Below, piece after piece: positions 36,078-44,866 of a stretch of DNA of 64,000 nucleotides. The notes under the pieces were generated by a model. The model did no database searches. It was not told the origin of the DNA and saw only the letters and a list, made by a program, of their open reading frames with translations. This DNA comes from Nocardioides sp. URHA0020. GTDB lineage: Bacteria; Actinomycetota; Actinomycetes; Propionibacteriales; Nocardioidaceae. Each line of letters starts with the position of its first letter. Position 1 is the first letter of the stretch. Location of the stretch: assembly GCF_000620705.1 (NCBI RefSeq), contig NZ_KK211167.1, positions 399,957-463,956 on the forward strand. The letters run 5' to 3'. Both the position numbers and the translations under genes were made by a program.

Positions 36078-36139
36078 CCGATCGGAGGAAGACTACGAGG
36101 CTGCTGCTCAGGTCGTCCTGGACCTGGCCGATCGGAGGG
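36078..36139. promoter_or_regulatory. CCGATCGGAGG direct repeats and possible sigma-FliA-like promoter
   Basis: CCGATCGGAGG occurs at 36078-36088 and again at 36128-36138 (as GGCCGATCGGAGGG, 36126-36139), between the zinc-finger gene (minus) and the membrane gene (plus). The identical 14-mer recurs on the minus strand at 63614-63627, upstream of the PASTA gene. The second copy combines with CTCA at 36107-36110 to give CTCA-N16-GCCGAT, similar to FliA/SigD-type promoters. The other copies lack that -35. Confidence 0.4.
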
Positions 36140-36218
36140 ATACCCGACCCGCGCGGTCGCAAACCGAAACGTCGTTGACATGGCAATCACAGATTCGACC
36201 CGTACAGTCGCCCTGACC

Positions 36219-36896
36219 ATGACCTCCACCACCACTGAGCCCGAGACCACGTCGGTCGAGCGGCACTGTCCCCGGCTCGGTGCGGTCGTGCGCCGCGTGG
36301 CACTCAGCCTGGTGATCGCGTGCGTGATCCCTGCGACGCTCTTCTACGTGTGCTTCCGGGCGTACGGCGTGTGGACCGCGATCATCGTCGCGCTCTGCTG
36401 GTCGTACGGCGCGATCGCCTGGCGGGCGCTGACCGGCCGGCGTACGTCGGGCCTGCTGCTGCTGACCGCCCTGCTGATCACGGCCCGGACGGTGATCTCG
36501 CTGGCCGCGGGCAGCACCTTCCTCTACTTCCTGCAGCCGATCATCAGCGACGCGGTCGTGGGCACGGCGTTCCTGGCCTCGTTGGCCACCGCCCGCCCGA
36601 TGGTGGCCCGGCTGGCCGGCGACTTCTACCCCATGGACGACGAGCTCCATCTCCGGCCGCGGATCCAGCGGCTCTTCCGCAACCTGACGGTGCTCTGGGC
36701 GGGGCTCTGCCTGGTCAAGGCCGGCCTCACGCTCTGGCTGCTGCAGTCGACGTCGCTGGAGACGTTCGTGCTGGTCAAGAGCGTCTCGGCGCTGAGCATC
36801 AACATGCTCGCGGCCGGCGCGACGATCGGTCTCGCCGTGCTGGTCGCCCGCAAGGAGGGCCTGCTGCCGGGCGCTCCGGCGCTCGCGTCCGCCTGA
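36219..36896 (+). CDS. Integral membrane protein, VC0807-like
   Basis: 225 aa from ATG 36219; an in-frame ATG at 36180 would add 13 residues. Six hydrophobic segments are visible, including LSLVIACVIPATLFYVCF, AIIVALCWSYGAIAW, GLLLLTALLITARTVISLAAG and ISDAVVGTAFLASLATARPMV. The pattern of paired helices with RPMVARLAGDFYPM resembles the VC0807 membrane family of unknown role. A stretch of CCGATCGGAGG repeats lies just upstream. Confidence 0.7.
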   Translation: MTSTTTEPETTSVERHCPRLGAVVRRVALSLVIACVIPATLFYVCFRAYGVWTAIIVALCWSYGAIAWRALTGRRTSGLLLLTALLITARTVISLAAGSTFLYFLQPIISDAVVGTAFLASLATARPMVARLAGDFYPMDDELHLRPRIQRLFRNLTVLWAGLCLVKAGLTLWLLQSTSLETFVLVKSVSALSINMLAAGATIGLAVLVARKEGLLPGAPALASA

Positions 36897-36924
36897 CGCT
36901 CGCAGCGCCTAGGATCCCCGCGAC

Positions 36925-38325
36925 ATGAGGTTCGCGCGCACGATCGTCCTGCTGGGCGTGGGTCTCCTCTGGTACTGGTGCGGCCCCCTCGTGCTGCTCG
37001 TCGCCGCGCTGTCGCTGCTGTCGTGGCAGGTCCGCGCCTGGCTGCGGCCGACGCGTCGCGTGGTCGCGATCTGGGCGGCCGTGGTGGTCCTGCTGGCCGG
37101 GCTGGCCGTCGTCGTCCCGGACGGCTGGGTGCCGATCCCGCCCGGACCGGGTCGGTGGGTGACCCCGTCGTACGTCGGTCGCCCGGCCGTCGCCGCACCG
37201 GTGCAGGGGCCCGTCGGTGAGTCGCCGACGGTCGCGACCAGGTCGTACGGCGTCTCCGACTGCCACCGCGTCCTGGTCGCGGGCAAGCGGCTGGTGCTGC
37301 TCTGCGGGGGCGACCGGCCGCGGCTGCGGCTGATCGACCCCGACGACCTGCGACAGGTCCGCTCCGCCGACCTGCCCGGAGCCGGCTGTCCGGGGCAGGC
37401 GATCGTCGTCGGCGGGAAGATCGTGGCCGCCAGCGGCCGGCGGATCCTGAAGATCGGCGTCCCGGACCTCGTGGTCGAGTCGTCGGTCGACCTCTCCGGT
37501 CGCCTCGCCTCCGGTGACTGCGTGACCGGGCTCGGTGCGGACGGCGGGTCGGTCTGGTTCGCCTCGCGCGACGGTGTCGTGGGGCTGGTGGACGACCGGG
37601 TCCGCACGCTCGCCTTGGACGACACCGTCGATCGGCCGGTGACGGTGGCGGACGGCGGTGCCTACGTCGCCGGTGCCGCCGGGCTCTCGCGGGTGGAGGT
37701 GGGCGCCGGTGGCCTCGAGGTCGCCTGGACCTCGCCGTACGACGACGGTGGCTCGCGGGGCAGCGCGCCGGTCGCCCTGCCCGGCGGGCTGGTCGCGGTG
37801 GCCGACAACCGGGACCCGCGGCTCCAGGTGGTCGTCCACCGGGCCGACTCCGGCGACGTGGTCTGCCGAGCCGAGGTCTTCGGCGACGACGAGGGCGCGA
37901 CCGACGGGGGCCTGGTCGCGGCCGGCACCGGGGTCCTCGTGCAGAACTCCCACGGCTACGGCGGTGTCCGATCCACGGTCCTGGGCCGTACGACGAGCCG
38001 CGGCATCGCTCGCGTCGACGTGCTCGCCGGCCGGTGCCGCGTCACCTGGACCACGGACATGGACGCCCCGAGCGGCGCCCCCGCGGTCTCCACCGACGAC
38101 GGGCTGGTCTACGCCTGGACCAAGCGGCACAGCTGGCTCGGCGTCGATGCGTGGTACCTCACCGCCCTCCATCTCCGCACCGGCCGCCTCGCCTGGGCCC
38201 GCCGCGCCGGCCTCAACCTGCTCGTCGACAACCACGGTGGAGCGATCACCCTCGGGCCCGGCCTGGCGGCCTACGTCCCCGTCCTCGGTGGCCTCGTCCG
38301 CGTCCGCGACCGGGTGCCCGGCTGA
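36925..38325 (+). CDS. Membrane-anchored PQQ-like beta-propeller protein
   Basis: 466 aa. Two N-terminal helices (TIVLLGVGLLWYWCGPLVLLVAAL and VVAIWAAVVVLLAGLAVVV) anchor a large external domain. Repeating blades such as HRVLVAGKRLVLLCGGDRPRLRLIDPDDL, GDCVTGLGADGGSVWFASRDGVVGL and GLVYAWTKRHSWLGVDAWYLTALHLRTGRLAWARR are of the PQQ/WD40-like outlet type. The conserved tryptophan docking is loose. There is no enzymatic motif. It is probably an extracytoplasmic binding or scaffold protein. Confidence 0.7.
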   Translation: MRFARTIVLLGVGLLWYWCGPLVLLVAALSLLSWQVRAWLRPTRRVVAIWAAVVVLLAGLAVVVPDGWVPIPPGPGRWVTPSYVGRPAVAAPVQGPVGESPTVATRSYGVSDCHRVLVAGKRLVLLCGGDRPRLRLIDPDDLRQVRSADLPGAGCPGQAIVVGGKIVAASGRRILKIGVPDLVVESSVDLSGRLASGDCVTGLGADGGSVWFASRDGVVGLVDDRVRTLALDDTVDRPVTVADGGAYVAGAAGLSRVEVGAGGLEVAWTSPYDDGGSRGSAPVALPGGLVAVADNRDPRLQVVVHRADSGDVVCRAEVFGDDEGATDGGLVAAGTGVLVQNSHGYGGVRSTVLGRTTSRGIARVDVLAGRCRVTWTTDMDAPSGAPAVSTDDGLVYAWTKRHSWLGVDAWYLTALHLRTGRLAWARRAGLNLLVDNHGGAITLGPGLAAYVPVLGGLVRVRDRVPG

Positions 38326-38335
38326 GTGCTGGTGC

Positions 38336-38934
38336 CGGAGCGAAGGCGGGTTGATGAGCGCGGCCTGTGGTCGGTTCGTTCGCCGACAGGCTGGCCAGGC
38401 CGGGTACGGCGCGCGGTGGGTCCCGGTGGTTGAGGTGTGAGGGCCGCCAGGCCCGAGCCTCGAAACCCCCGCAGCGCAGGCAGGGCAACGAGCGCGGTCT
38501 GCGGGTCCGCTCGGGTCGTTCGCTGACAGGCTGGCTACGCGGGTACGGCGAGCGGTGGGTCCCGGTGGTTGAGGTGTGAGGCGCGCCAGCGCCGAGCCTC
38601 GAAACCCCCGCAGCGAAGGAGCGGCGATGAGCGCGGCCTGCGGGTGTGCTCGGGTCGTCCGCCGACAGACTGGCTACACCGGGTACGACGAGCGATGGCT
38701 CCCGATGGTTGAGGTGCGAGGCGCGCCAGCGCCGAGCCTCGAAACCCCCGCAGCGTAGGAGCGGCGATGAGGGCGGCATGCGGGTGTGCTCGGGTCGTCC
38801 GCCGACGGGCTGGCTACGCCGGGTACGGCGAGCGATGGGTTCCGGTGGTTGAGGTGTGAGGCGCGCCAGCGCCGAGCCTCGAAACCTCTGCAGCGTAGGC
38901 AGGGCAGCGAGCACGGCCCGGCCCGCTCCGGCGG
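38336..38934 (+). repeat. Direct repeat array, 4 units of 139-140 bp with palindromic core
   Basis: Four diverged units with cores starting at 38425, 38564, 38704 and 38844 (spacing 139, 140, 140). Each has an imperfect palindromic core of about 43 bp running from GGTGGTTGAGGTG to GAGCCTCGAAACC, then about 97 bp of conserved spacer including GATGAGCGCGGC and CGTCCGCCGACAG. Small open frames here encode only the repeat and shift phase between units, so they are not treated as genes. Confidence 0.92.
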
Positions 38935-39139
38935 GGTGGTTTCGAGGCTCGGGCCTAGCGGCCCTCACACCTCAACCACCGAGTCGTCTCTGGGTGGGTG
39001 GTTTCGAGGCTCGGGCCTGGCGGCCCTCGCACCTCAACCACCGAGTCGTCTCTGGGTGGGTGGTTTCGGGGCTCGGGCCTGGCGGCCCTCGCACCTCAAC
39101 CACCGGTTCGGGCCTGGGGGCCCTCGCACCTCAACCACC
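38935..39139 (-). repeat. Inverted repeat cluster, three 46-bp palindromic units plus a partial
   Basis: Units 38935-38980, 38997-39042 and 39059-39104 (62-bp period, spacer GAGTCGTCTCTGGGTG) and a 5'-truncated unit 39105-39139 read GGTGGTTTCGAGGCTCGGGCC...CACCTCAACCACC. This is the reverse complement orientation of the core in 38336-38934. The cluster ends about 160 bp before the HNH nuclease gene. This repeat type is common in Nocardioides genomes. Confidence 0.92.
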
Positions 39140-39297
39140 GAGGTTCTCGGGACCATCGGGCGACCCACATCCACCCGCGGCGGTGTCGAGGAGCTGTCGT
39201 GGGCCACTTTCCGTTCACAGCACCGCTGGCGACACCGCGCTCCACAGTCCCACGGAGCTCGGATGCGAATGTCGGCTGTTCGAGGTTGGCTAGAACC

Positions 39298-40545
39298 ATG
39301 ACGGCGATGACCACCCCCCACCACCAGGTGGTGGAAGCGACCGCGCGGATGCGCGGGATCGCTGACGCCCTGGTGGAGGCGTCGGTGTGGTCGATGAGCG
39401 CTCCGGAAGCGGCGTCGACGCTGCTGGAACTGGGCCGCCTGAAGGCTCAGGTGATCGAGCTCGAAGCCCGGGTCGCTGCGCGTGCCGATGAGGTCGAGGT
39501 GGGCACGGAGGTGGGAGCCACGAGCACGTCGAACTGGCTCGCGCACCGGACCAGGCAGACCCGGTCGGCAGCGGCGCGCACGGTCCACCTCGGCCACGAC
39601 CTGGCCACCTACGAACTGGTCCGGACCTCACTCGCCCGCGGCGACCTCCGTCCCGAGCAGGCCGACGTGATCATCCGGTCGGTCAAGGCACTCCCGGCCG
39701 GCCTGGACCCGGAGCTCCTGATCAAGGCCGAGGAGCACCTCGTCGCCGCCGCGGAAGAGCACGACGCGAAGCGCCTCACCATCCTCGGACGCCGGCTGCT
39801 GGAGGTCATCGCCCCCGAGCTCGCCGACCAGCACGAGTCCGACCTCCTCGAACGTGAAGAAGCCAAGGCCGCCCAGGCCTGTCGGCTCACGATGAGCGAC
39901 GACGGCCACGGCAAGGTCCACGGACGCTTCACGTTGCCCGCGTTGCAGGCAGCCGAGTTGAAGAAGATGCTCCTCGGGCTCGCCGCGCCCAAGCACCTCG
40001 CCGCCACCCACGGGCCCGGGATGGAGAGGCGGTCGGGTCCGGAGCGGATGGGCAGAGCGTTCTGCGAGCTCATCGAGCGGATCAGCGCGAAAGAGCTCCC
40101 GCAGGTCGGCGGCAGGGACGCGACCATCGTGGTCACCATCGACCACGACACCCTCCTCGGTCGGCTGGACAAGGCCGGGGTCCTCGACACCGGCGAGCGC
40201 ATCAGCCCAGCCGCAGCCAGAAGACTCGCGTGCACCGCGAAGATCATTCCGGCCGTCCTCGGCGCCGACTCGCAGGTCCTCGACGTCGGAAGGGCACGCA
40301 GGTTCTTCACCAAGGCCCAGCTCACCGCCATGAGCCTCCGCGACGGCGGCTGCGTGACCGAGGGCTGCGACTGGCCACCGTGGATGTGCCACGCCCACCA
40401 CTGGACCAGATGGACCGACGGAGGCGCCTCCGACCTCGACAACGCCGGACTCCTCTGCCCAAGACACCACGCCCGAGCCCACGACCCGACGTACGAGATG
40501 GCAAAGCACCACAACGGGAAGGTCAGCTTCACCCGACGCCAATAG
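39298..40545 (+). CDS. DUF222/HNH endonuclease (13E12 repeat family)
   Basis: 415 aa. The DUF222 region spans about 1-300: MTTPHHQVVEATARMRG, STLLELGRLKAQVIELEARVAARAD, TSTSNWLAHRTRQTRSAAARTVHLGHDLATY. The HNH nuclease at the C-terminus has CVTEGCDWPPWMCHAHHWTRWTDGGASDLDNAGLLCPRHHARAH, including zinc cysteines, catalytic His and Asn. Such proteins are highly multiplied in actinobacteria, and the M. tuberculosis REP13E12 elements belong here. It lies directly downstream of the palindromic repeat array. Confidence 0.92.
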   Translation: MTAMTTPHHQVVEATARMRGIADALVEASVWSMSAPEAASTLLELGRLKAQVIELEARVAARADEVEVGTEVGATSTSNWLAHRTRQTRSAAARTVHLGHDLATYELVRTSLARGDLRPEQADVIIRSVKALPAGLDPELLIKAEEHLVAAAEEHDAKRLTILGRRLLEVIAPELADQHESDLLEREEAKAAQACRLTMSDDGHGKVHGRFTLPALQAAELKKMLLGLAAPKHLAATHGPGMERRSGPERMGRAFCELIERISAKELPQVGGRDATIVVTIDHDTLLGRLDKAGVLDTGERISPAAARRLACTAKIIPAVLGADSQVLDVGRARRFFTKAQLTAMSLRDGGCVTEGCDWPPWMCHAHHWTRWTDGGASDLDNAGLLCPRHHARAHDPTYEMAKHHNGKVSFTRRQ

Positions 40546-40605
40546 CCAACGATCTGACCAGTCGTCTCGAGGTGACCGCTGATCCAGACGCGACCCGGAA
40601 TGCCT

Positions 40606-41199
40606 TCAACCGTCTTGCCGCCTCCGTGTCTGGTCCTGGCGTCGGCGCCGCCGGACCTCGGCGCGCGCGATGACGAAGGCGAGCACCACGGTCCAGACGT
40701 AGTGGGCGATCTCGAGCGCGCGTTGGACCCAGCCGGGTGGCGACCACGACGGCAGGTCGGGGCGCGGGAGCGACGGCAGGTCGGGGAGGGGCAGGGCGGG
40801 CAGGTCGAGGGAGAGAGCGAACCGCGCAAGCAGCGACGTCAGCACGATCGGGATGACGACCCGTGCGGCGCCGGCGAGCGTCTGGATCGCGGAGTACCGC
40901 TCGGGGTGGGCGCGGAGCTTCTCCTCGTACGCCGCCGCGGGGGAGCCGGGATCGGGCACCAGGTCGAGCCCGTCCGTCTCGTTGAGGAGCGTCGCGCGCT
41001 GCGGCCCGCCCAGCGTGCCGAAGCGGAGCCTGACCTTGCCCGCGGCGGACGTGAGCCCGACCTTCTCGCTCCGCGACGTCCGCTCGGTGACCAGTGCGTC
41101 GTCGACGTACCAGCGCAGCAGGCGCGACGATCCCAGGTCCGCCTCGATCCGGTGCTCGTGCCCGTCGACGCCGAGCCGCCAGACCTGGGTGCGTGTCAC
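40606..41199 (-). CDS. Hypothetical protein with C-terminal membrane segments
   Basis: 197 aa from GTG 41199 (VTRTQVWRLGVDG); GTG 41232 is an alternative. The N-terminal half looks like a beta-rich fold (WRLGVDGHEHRIEADLGSSRLLRWYVDDALVTER), followed by TM ARVVIPIVLTSLLARFAL, a proline-rich LP repeat, and a second TM IAHYVWTVVLAFVIA with a basic tail. It is not recognised beyond that. It is possibly a membrane-associated sensor or binding protein. Confidence 0.65.
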   Translation of the reverse strand: MTRTQVWRLGVDGHEHRIEADLGSSRLLRWYVDDALVTERTSRSEKVGLTSAAGKVRLRFGTLGGPQRATLLNETDGLDLVPDPGSPAAAYEEKLRAHPERYSAIQTLAGAARVVIPIVLTSLLARFALSLDLPALPLPDLPSLPRPDLPSWSPPGWVQRALEIAHYVWTVVLAFVIARAEVRRRRRQDQTRRRQDG

Positions 41200-41281
41200 T
41201 TTGCGATCGTCGCCGCCGCGGTGGCCGGGCACATCGGCCCCAGGGTCAGGCCCGGGCCGACTTTGGTCGCGGCCGCCGGCG

Positions 41282-42220
41282 TCAGGGGTAGGTGATGCCG
41301 GTGGTCGTCTCGCTGATCTCCCACAGTCGGCGCTGGGCGTGCTCGTCGTACGACAGCTTGTTGCTCGTGACCACCCGCGGCCGCCCGAAGAACTCGGCGA
41401 TCCCGTCGGGGCCGACGTACGTCGCGCCGGGCAGGTCGGCCGTGGCCGCCATCAGGGTCGACCAGGCGCCCCACTCGGCGGTGTTGGGCGAGACCAGCTT
41501 GATCGCGCCGTCGAGGATCGACGCCCTGCCGCCACTGGCACGACCGTACTGACCGTTGGCGGCCAGGTGGGTCGAGGCGAAGCCCGGGTGGGCGGCGAGC
41601 GCGCGCACCGGCAGCTCGGCCGCGCGCAGCCGCCGGTCGAGCTCGTAGGCGAAGAGCAGGTTGGCCAGCTTGGACTGCCCGTACGTCGGCCACGGCTGGT
41701 AGCGACCGCTCTGCACCATCGGGTCGCCGAGCGGTGCGGAGCGCGCGACCCGATGCATCTGCGAGGAGACCGAGACGACCCGGCCGTCCTCGGACGCCAC
41801 GAGCTGGGGGAGCAGCAGACCGGTGAGCAGGAACGGCCCGAAGTGGTTGGTGCCGAGCTGGAGCTCGAGGCCGTCGGCGGTGCGCTGGTACGACGTGCCC
41901 ATGACCCCGGCGTTGTTGACCAGCACGTCGATCGGCCCCAGGCCGGCCACGGCTGCGGCCGCGCGGCGCACGGAGGACAGGTCCGCGAGGTCGAGCTCGA
42001 CGGTCTCCAGCAGCGCCGTCGAGACCTCGGTGCGGATCGCCCGCTCGCTCTCGGACAGTCGCTCCGGCGAGCGTCCGGTGATGATGACCCGCGCGCCTCG
42101 CCGGGCCAGCTCGAGCGCGGTGTGGTGGCCGAGCCCGCCGACGGTCGTGCCGGTGACCAGGACCGTGCGGCCGGCCTGGTCCGGGATGTCGGCCGGGTCC
42201 CAGCGATCGGGCCGGGTCAC
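41282..42220 (-). CDS. SDR family oxidoreductase (retinol-dehydrogenase-like)
   Basis: 312 aa from GTG overlapping the preceding gene (GTGA). Cofactor loop VLVTGTTVGGLGHHTALELARRGARVIITGR (the TGxxxGxG loop reads TGTTVGGLG), VNNAGVMG, SVSSQMH and YGQSKLAN place it among SDRs acting on large hydrophobic substrates. It is translationally coupled to the MDMPI-fold gene upstream, suggesting a shared pathway. The substrate is unknown. Confidence 0.87.
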   Translation of the reverse strand: MTRPDRWDPADIPDQAGRTVLVTGTTVGGLGHHTALELARRGARVIITGRSPERLSESERAIRTEVSTALLETVELDLADLSSVRRAAAAVAGLGPIDVLVNNAGVMGTSYQRTADGLELQLGTNHFGPFLLTGLLLPQLVASEDGRVVSVSSQMHRVARSAPLGDPMVQSGRYQPWPTYGQSKLANLLFAYELDRRLRAAELPVRALAAHPGFASTHLAANGQYGRASGGRASILDGAIKLVSPNTAEWGAWSTLMAATADLPGATYVGPDGIAEFFGRPRVVTSNKLSYDEHAQRRLWEISETTTGITYP

Positions 42221-43032
42221 GGGGTGGTCGCCATGGACGCGATGATGCGGTCGGCGAGCTCGTCGTCACCGGAGACGGCGTACGTCCCGGGCTCCGGCTG
42301 GCACCGGCCCCCGGCGAGCCGGATGAAGGCCTCGCGGTCCATCCGGAGGGTGACCGTGGCGTCGGTCGGCAGCGAAGCGAGCCGTTCGCCGCGGCGGATG
42401 TCGTTGACGCAGAAGGCGAAGGGGTCGCTGCCCTCGAGCTCAAGCACGGCCGTCGTGCCCGGCTCGGCCCCGGCCCGCTTCGCCAGCACGAAGCCGAAGC
42501 TCTCGGCGAGGTAGTCGGCGGTGTGCCGGGCGGCGGCCGAGTCCATCCCGCCGGGGCGGTCGACCGCGCGGCGGATGTCCTGCTCGTGCATCCACACGTC
42601 GAGCGGCCGGTTGCGCAGCAGCGTGCCCCAGTCCCACGGCACCCCGCCGAAGATCGGCTCGGGCCTGGCGGCGGCGTCGGTCGGCGGGTCGGCGAGCAGC
42701 GCGGTGTGCCGCGCGGTGGCCGCGGCGCGGATCTCGTTGATGATCGCGTCGGGGGTGGCGTCGCGGCGGGTGACGACCCCGATCTCGGTGTAGAGCCCCA
42801 TGAAGCCGCTGACGTGCGGCGGCTCGCCGACGTCAGCGGTCTCCTCGGGGCCACCGGCGAGGATGCCCTCGAGGTGCGCGATGTGCGAGGCCACGGCCCG
42901 GACGTCCCAGCCGGGCAGGTCGGTCGGGGTCGCCCACTCCTCGGCGGACAGCTCCTCGAGCAGGTCGAGGAAGTCGTTGATCGCCTGCCACCAGACGTCG
43001 ACGTACGCGCTGAGCAGCTCCTGGTCCGTCAT
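42217..43032 (-). CDS. Maleylpyruvate isomerase/MDMPI-fold (mycothiol-dependent) family protein
   Basis: 271 aa. The N-terminal DinB-like helical domain has TDLPGWDVRAVASHIAHLEG and the metal-binding WMHEQDIRRAVDRPGG. The C-terminal part VTLRMDREAFIRLAGGR resembles an SCP2-like domain. These TIGR03083-type proteins are thought to use mycothiol. The reaction here is not known. ATG 43032 is preceded by a short gap from the SpoIIE phosphatase gene, so the three genes are probably co-transcribed. Confidence 0.86.
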   Translation of the reverse strand: MTDQELLSAYVDVWWQAINDFLDLLEELSAEEWATPTDLPGWDVRAVASHIAHLEGILAGGPEETADVGEPPHVSGFMGLYTEIGVVTRRDATPDAIINEIRAAATARHTALLADPPTDAAARPEPIFGGVPWDWGTLLRNRPLDVWMHEQDIRRAVDRPGGMDSAAARHTADYLAESFGFVLAKRAGAEPGTTAVLELEGSDPFAFCVNDIRRGERLASLPTDATVTLRMDREAFIRLAGGRCQPEPGTYAVSGDDELADRIIASMATTP

Positions 43033-43042
43033 GCCCTGCACC

Positions 43043-44776
43043 CTAGACGCGGAGGCGGACGGCGAGCACCGCGACGTCGTCGGCCAGGTGCCGACCGACG
43101 AGGTCACCGAGGAGCGCGTCGAGGAAGTCGTCGACGCCGAGCGCGTGGTGGCGGCGTACGGCGTCGGCCAGCCGGTCGAGACCGTCCGTGATCGTCTCGC
43201 CGCGACGCTCCACGAGGCCGTCGGTGTAGAGCAGCACGGTGGACCCGCGCGGCAGCCGGGCGGTGCCGTCGACCCGCTCGGTGTCGGGCTGCACCCCCAC
43301 CATCAGGTCCGGGACGCCCTCGTCGAGGAACACCACCTCGCCGTCGGAGGTGACCAGCAGCGGAGGCGGGTGGCCGGCGTTCGTCCAGTGCAGGGTCCGT
43401 CCGTCGGAGCCGTCCTCGGCCTCGACCCGGGCGTAGACGAGCGTCGCCATCGCGTCGACCGCGAGGTCTTGCATCGCCCGGTCGAGGCGCTGGACCTGCG
43501 CGGCGGGGCCGTCGCCGAGCGTCCAGGCGATGGTGCGCAGCATCGTGCGCAGCTGGCCCATGACGGCGGCCGCGGCGATGTCGTGGCCGACCACGTCGCC
43601 GACCATCAGGCTGGTCGCTCCGGACGGCGTGACGACCACGTCGTACCAGTCCCCGCCCACCTGGTCGCGCGACGCGGCCGGCCGGTAGCGCGCGGCGAGC
43701 TCGAGGCACTCCGACTCGGGGAGGGCAGGCAGCAGGGCGCTCTGCAGGGTGACCAGCGCGTCCAGCCGCTCCTGCAGCAGCCCCGCGCGCTGCACCGCCT
43801 GGGCGGAGTACGACGCGAGCGCCTCGATCGTGACCCGGTCCTCCTCGGTGAGCGGGTGTGCCGACTCCCAGACCAGGGCGAGCGTCCCGAGCACGGCGCC
43901 CCGGGAGATGAGCGGCTGGAACGAGCGCGCCTCCCCGACCTGCTTGACGGTGTCGAGGTGCGGGTAGAGCGCGTTCTGGACGTCCTTGTCGCTGAAGTAC
44001 TCCGCTTGGCCGTGGACGGCCGCGCCGCCCATCGGGTTGGTGTCGTTGTAGGGCAGCACGGCGTTGCGCACCGCCGACTCCCAGGTCACGGTCGGCGGCG
44101 CCACGAAGGTCAGCACCTCTGGGGCGTCGTGGCCGGCGCCCTCCTCGTCGCCCCGCAGCCAGATCCCGGCGTGCAGGCACCCGAGCTGCCCGACCGCGAT
44201 CAGCTCCACGGCACCCGCGACGTCCGACATCGTCGTCGTCCCGGACAGGCCCTCGCTGAGGGCGAGCAGCACCCGGCTGCGGTGGGTCAGGTCCTGGGCG
44301 GCTCGCTCGCCGACGGCGGCACGGCCGCGCAGGCCGCGCTCGGCGAGCTCCGCCGAGCAGGCCGCCGCGAGGTCCTCGAGCATCTCCAGGTCGTACGACG
44401 TCCACGCGCGCGGCTCGGTGTCGATCGCGCACAGCGATCCGACGATCGTGCCGGTGTGGTCGGTGATGGGCCAGCCGGCGTACGCGATCACCCCGAGCTC
44501 GGGGATCGCCGGGTTGCTCCGGAGCCGCTCGTCCAGACGGGCGTCGGCGATCACGACCGGCGCCCGGTCGGCGACGACGTACTGGCAGAAGGAGTGCGAC
44601 AGCGGGGTCTCCCGGGCCACGTCCACGTCCGTCGGCAGCCCGCACGCCCCGGGGAAGACCTGGCGTCCCTCCTCGATGAGCGAGACGAGGGCGATCGGCG
44701 TGCCGAGGACCCGCGACACCAGTCGGGCGTAGCGGTCCAGCGAGGGGTCGGCGGGCGACCCGCCCGGCGCGTCCAT
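43043..44776 (-). CDS. GAF-GAF-SpoIIE (PP2C) serine phosphatase
   Basis: 577 aa after a GGAGGAG site. GAF1 spans about 15-165 (RYARLVSRVLGTPIALVSLIEEGRQ, SHSFCQYVV, GSLCAIDTEPRAW) and GAF2 about 190-345 (ALSEGLSGTTTMSDVAGAVEL, LGTLALVWESAH). The SpoIIE phosphatase spans about 355-577 (QSALLPALP, GDWYDVVVTPSGATSLMVGDVVGHDIAAAAVMGQLR, YTDGLVERRGETITDGLDRL). It would dephosphorylate an anti-anti-sigma factor in response to a signal, as RsbU does. No partner genes are seen nearby. Confidence 0.92.
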   Translation of the reverse strand: MDAPGGSPADPSLDRYARLVSRVLGTPIALVSLIEEGRQVFPGACGLPTDVDVARETPLSHSFCQYVVADRAPVVIADARLDERLRSNPAIPELGVIAYAGWPITDHTGTIVGSLCAIDTEPRAWTSYDLEMLEDLAAACSAELAERGLRGRAAVGERAAQDLTHRSRVLLALSEGLSGTTTMSDVAGAVELIAVGQLGCLHAGIWLRGDEEGAGHDAPEVLTFVAPPTVTWESAVRNAVLPYNDTNPMGGAAVHGQAEYFSDKDVQNALYPHLDTVKQVGEARSFQPLISRGAVLGTLALVWESAHPLTEEDRVTIEALASYSAQAVQRAGLLQERLDALVTLQSALLPALPESECLELAARYRPAASRDQVGGDWYDVVVTPSGATSLMVGDVVGHDIAAAAVMGQLRTMLRTIAWTLGDGPAAQVQRLDRAMQDLAVDAMATLVYARVEAEDGSDGRTLHWTNAGHPPPLLVTSDGEVVFLDEGVPDLMVGVQPDTERVDGTARLPRGSTVLLYTDGLVERRGETITDGLDRLADAVRRHHALGVDDFLDALLGDLVGRHLADDVAVLAVRLRV

Positions 44777-44866
44777 CTGGGGTCTCCTCCCGTTGGCCGC
44801 AACCTATCGGTCCACCGCGTCGGTAGGCCCGCCAACCGGGGATTCCACCCATTCGGGGGGTGCGGC

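Noticed and set aside
36078..36088. First CCGATCGGAGG copy as a second FliA promoter.
   Set aside because: No CTCA-like -35 at 15-17 bp spacing; kept only as part of the repeated motif.
38367..38852. Small open frames inside the 38.3-38.9 kb repeats.
   Set aside because: They encode only the repeat unit, are in changing frames because the unit is 139-140 bp, and lack ribosome-binding sites.
38336..39139. CRISPR array reading of the regular repeats.
   Set aside because: Units are long (139-140 or 62 bp), spacers are also conserved, cores are palindromic and change orientation, and no cas genes are present.
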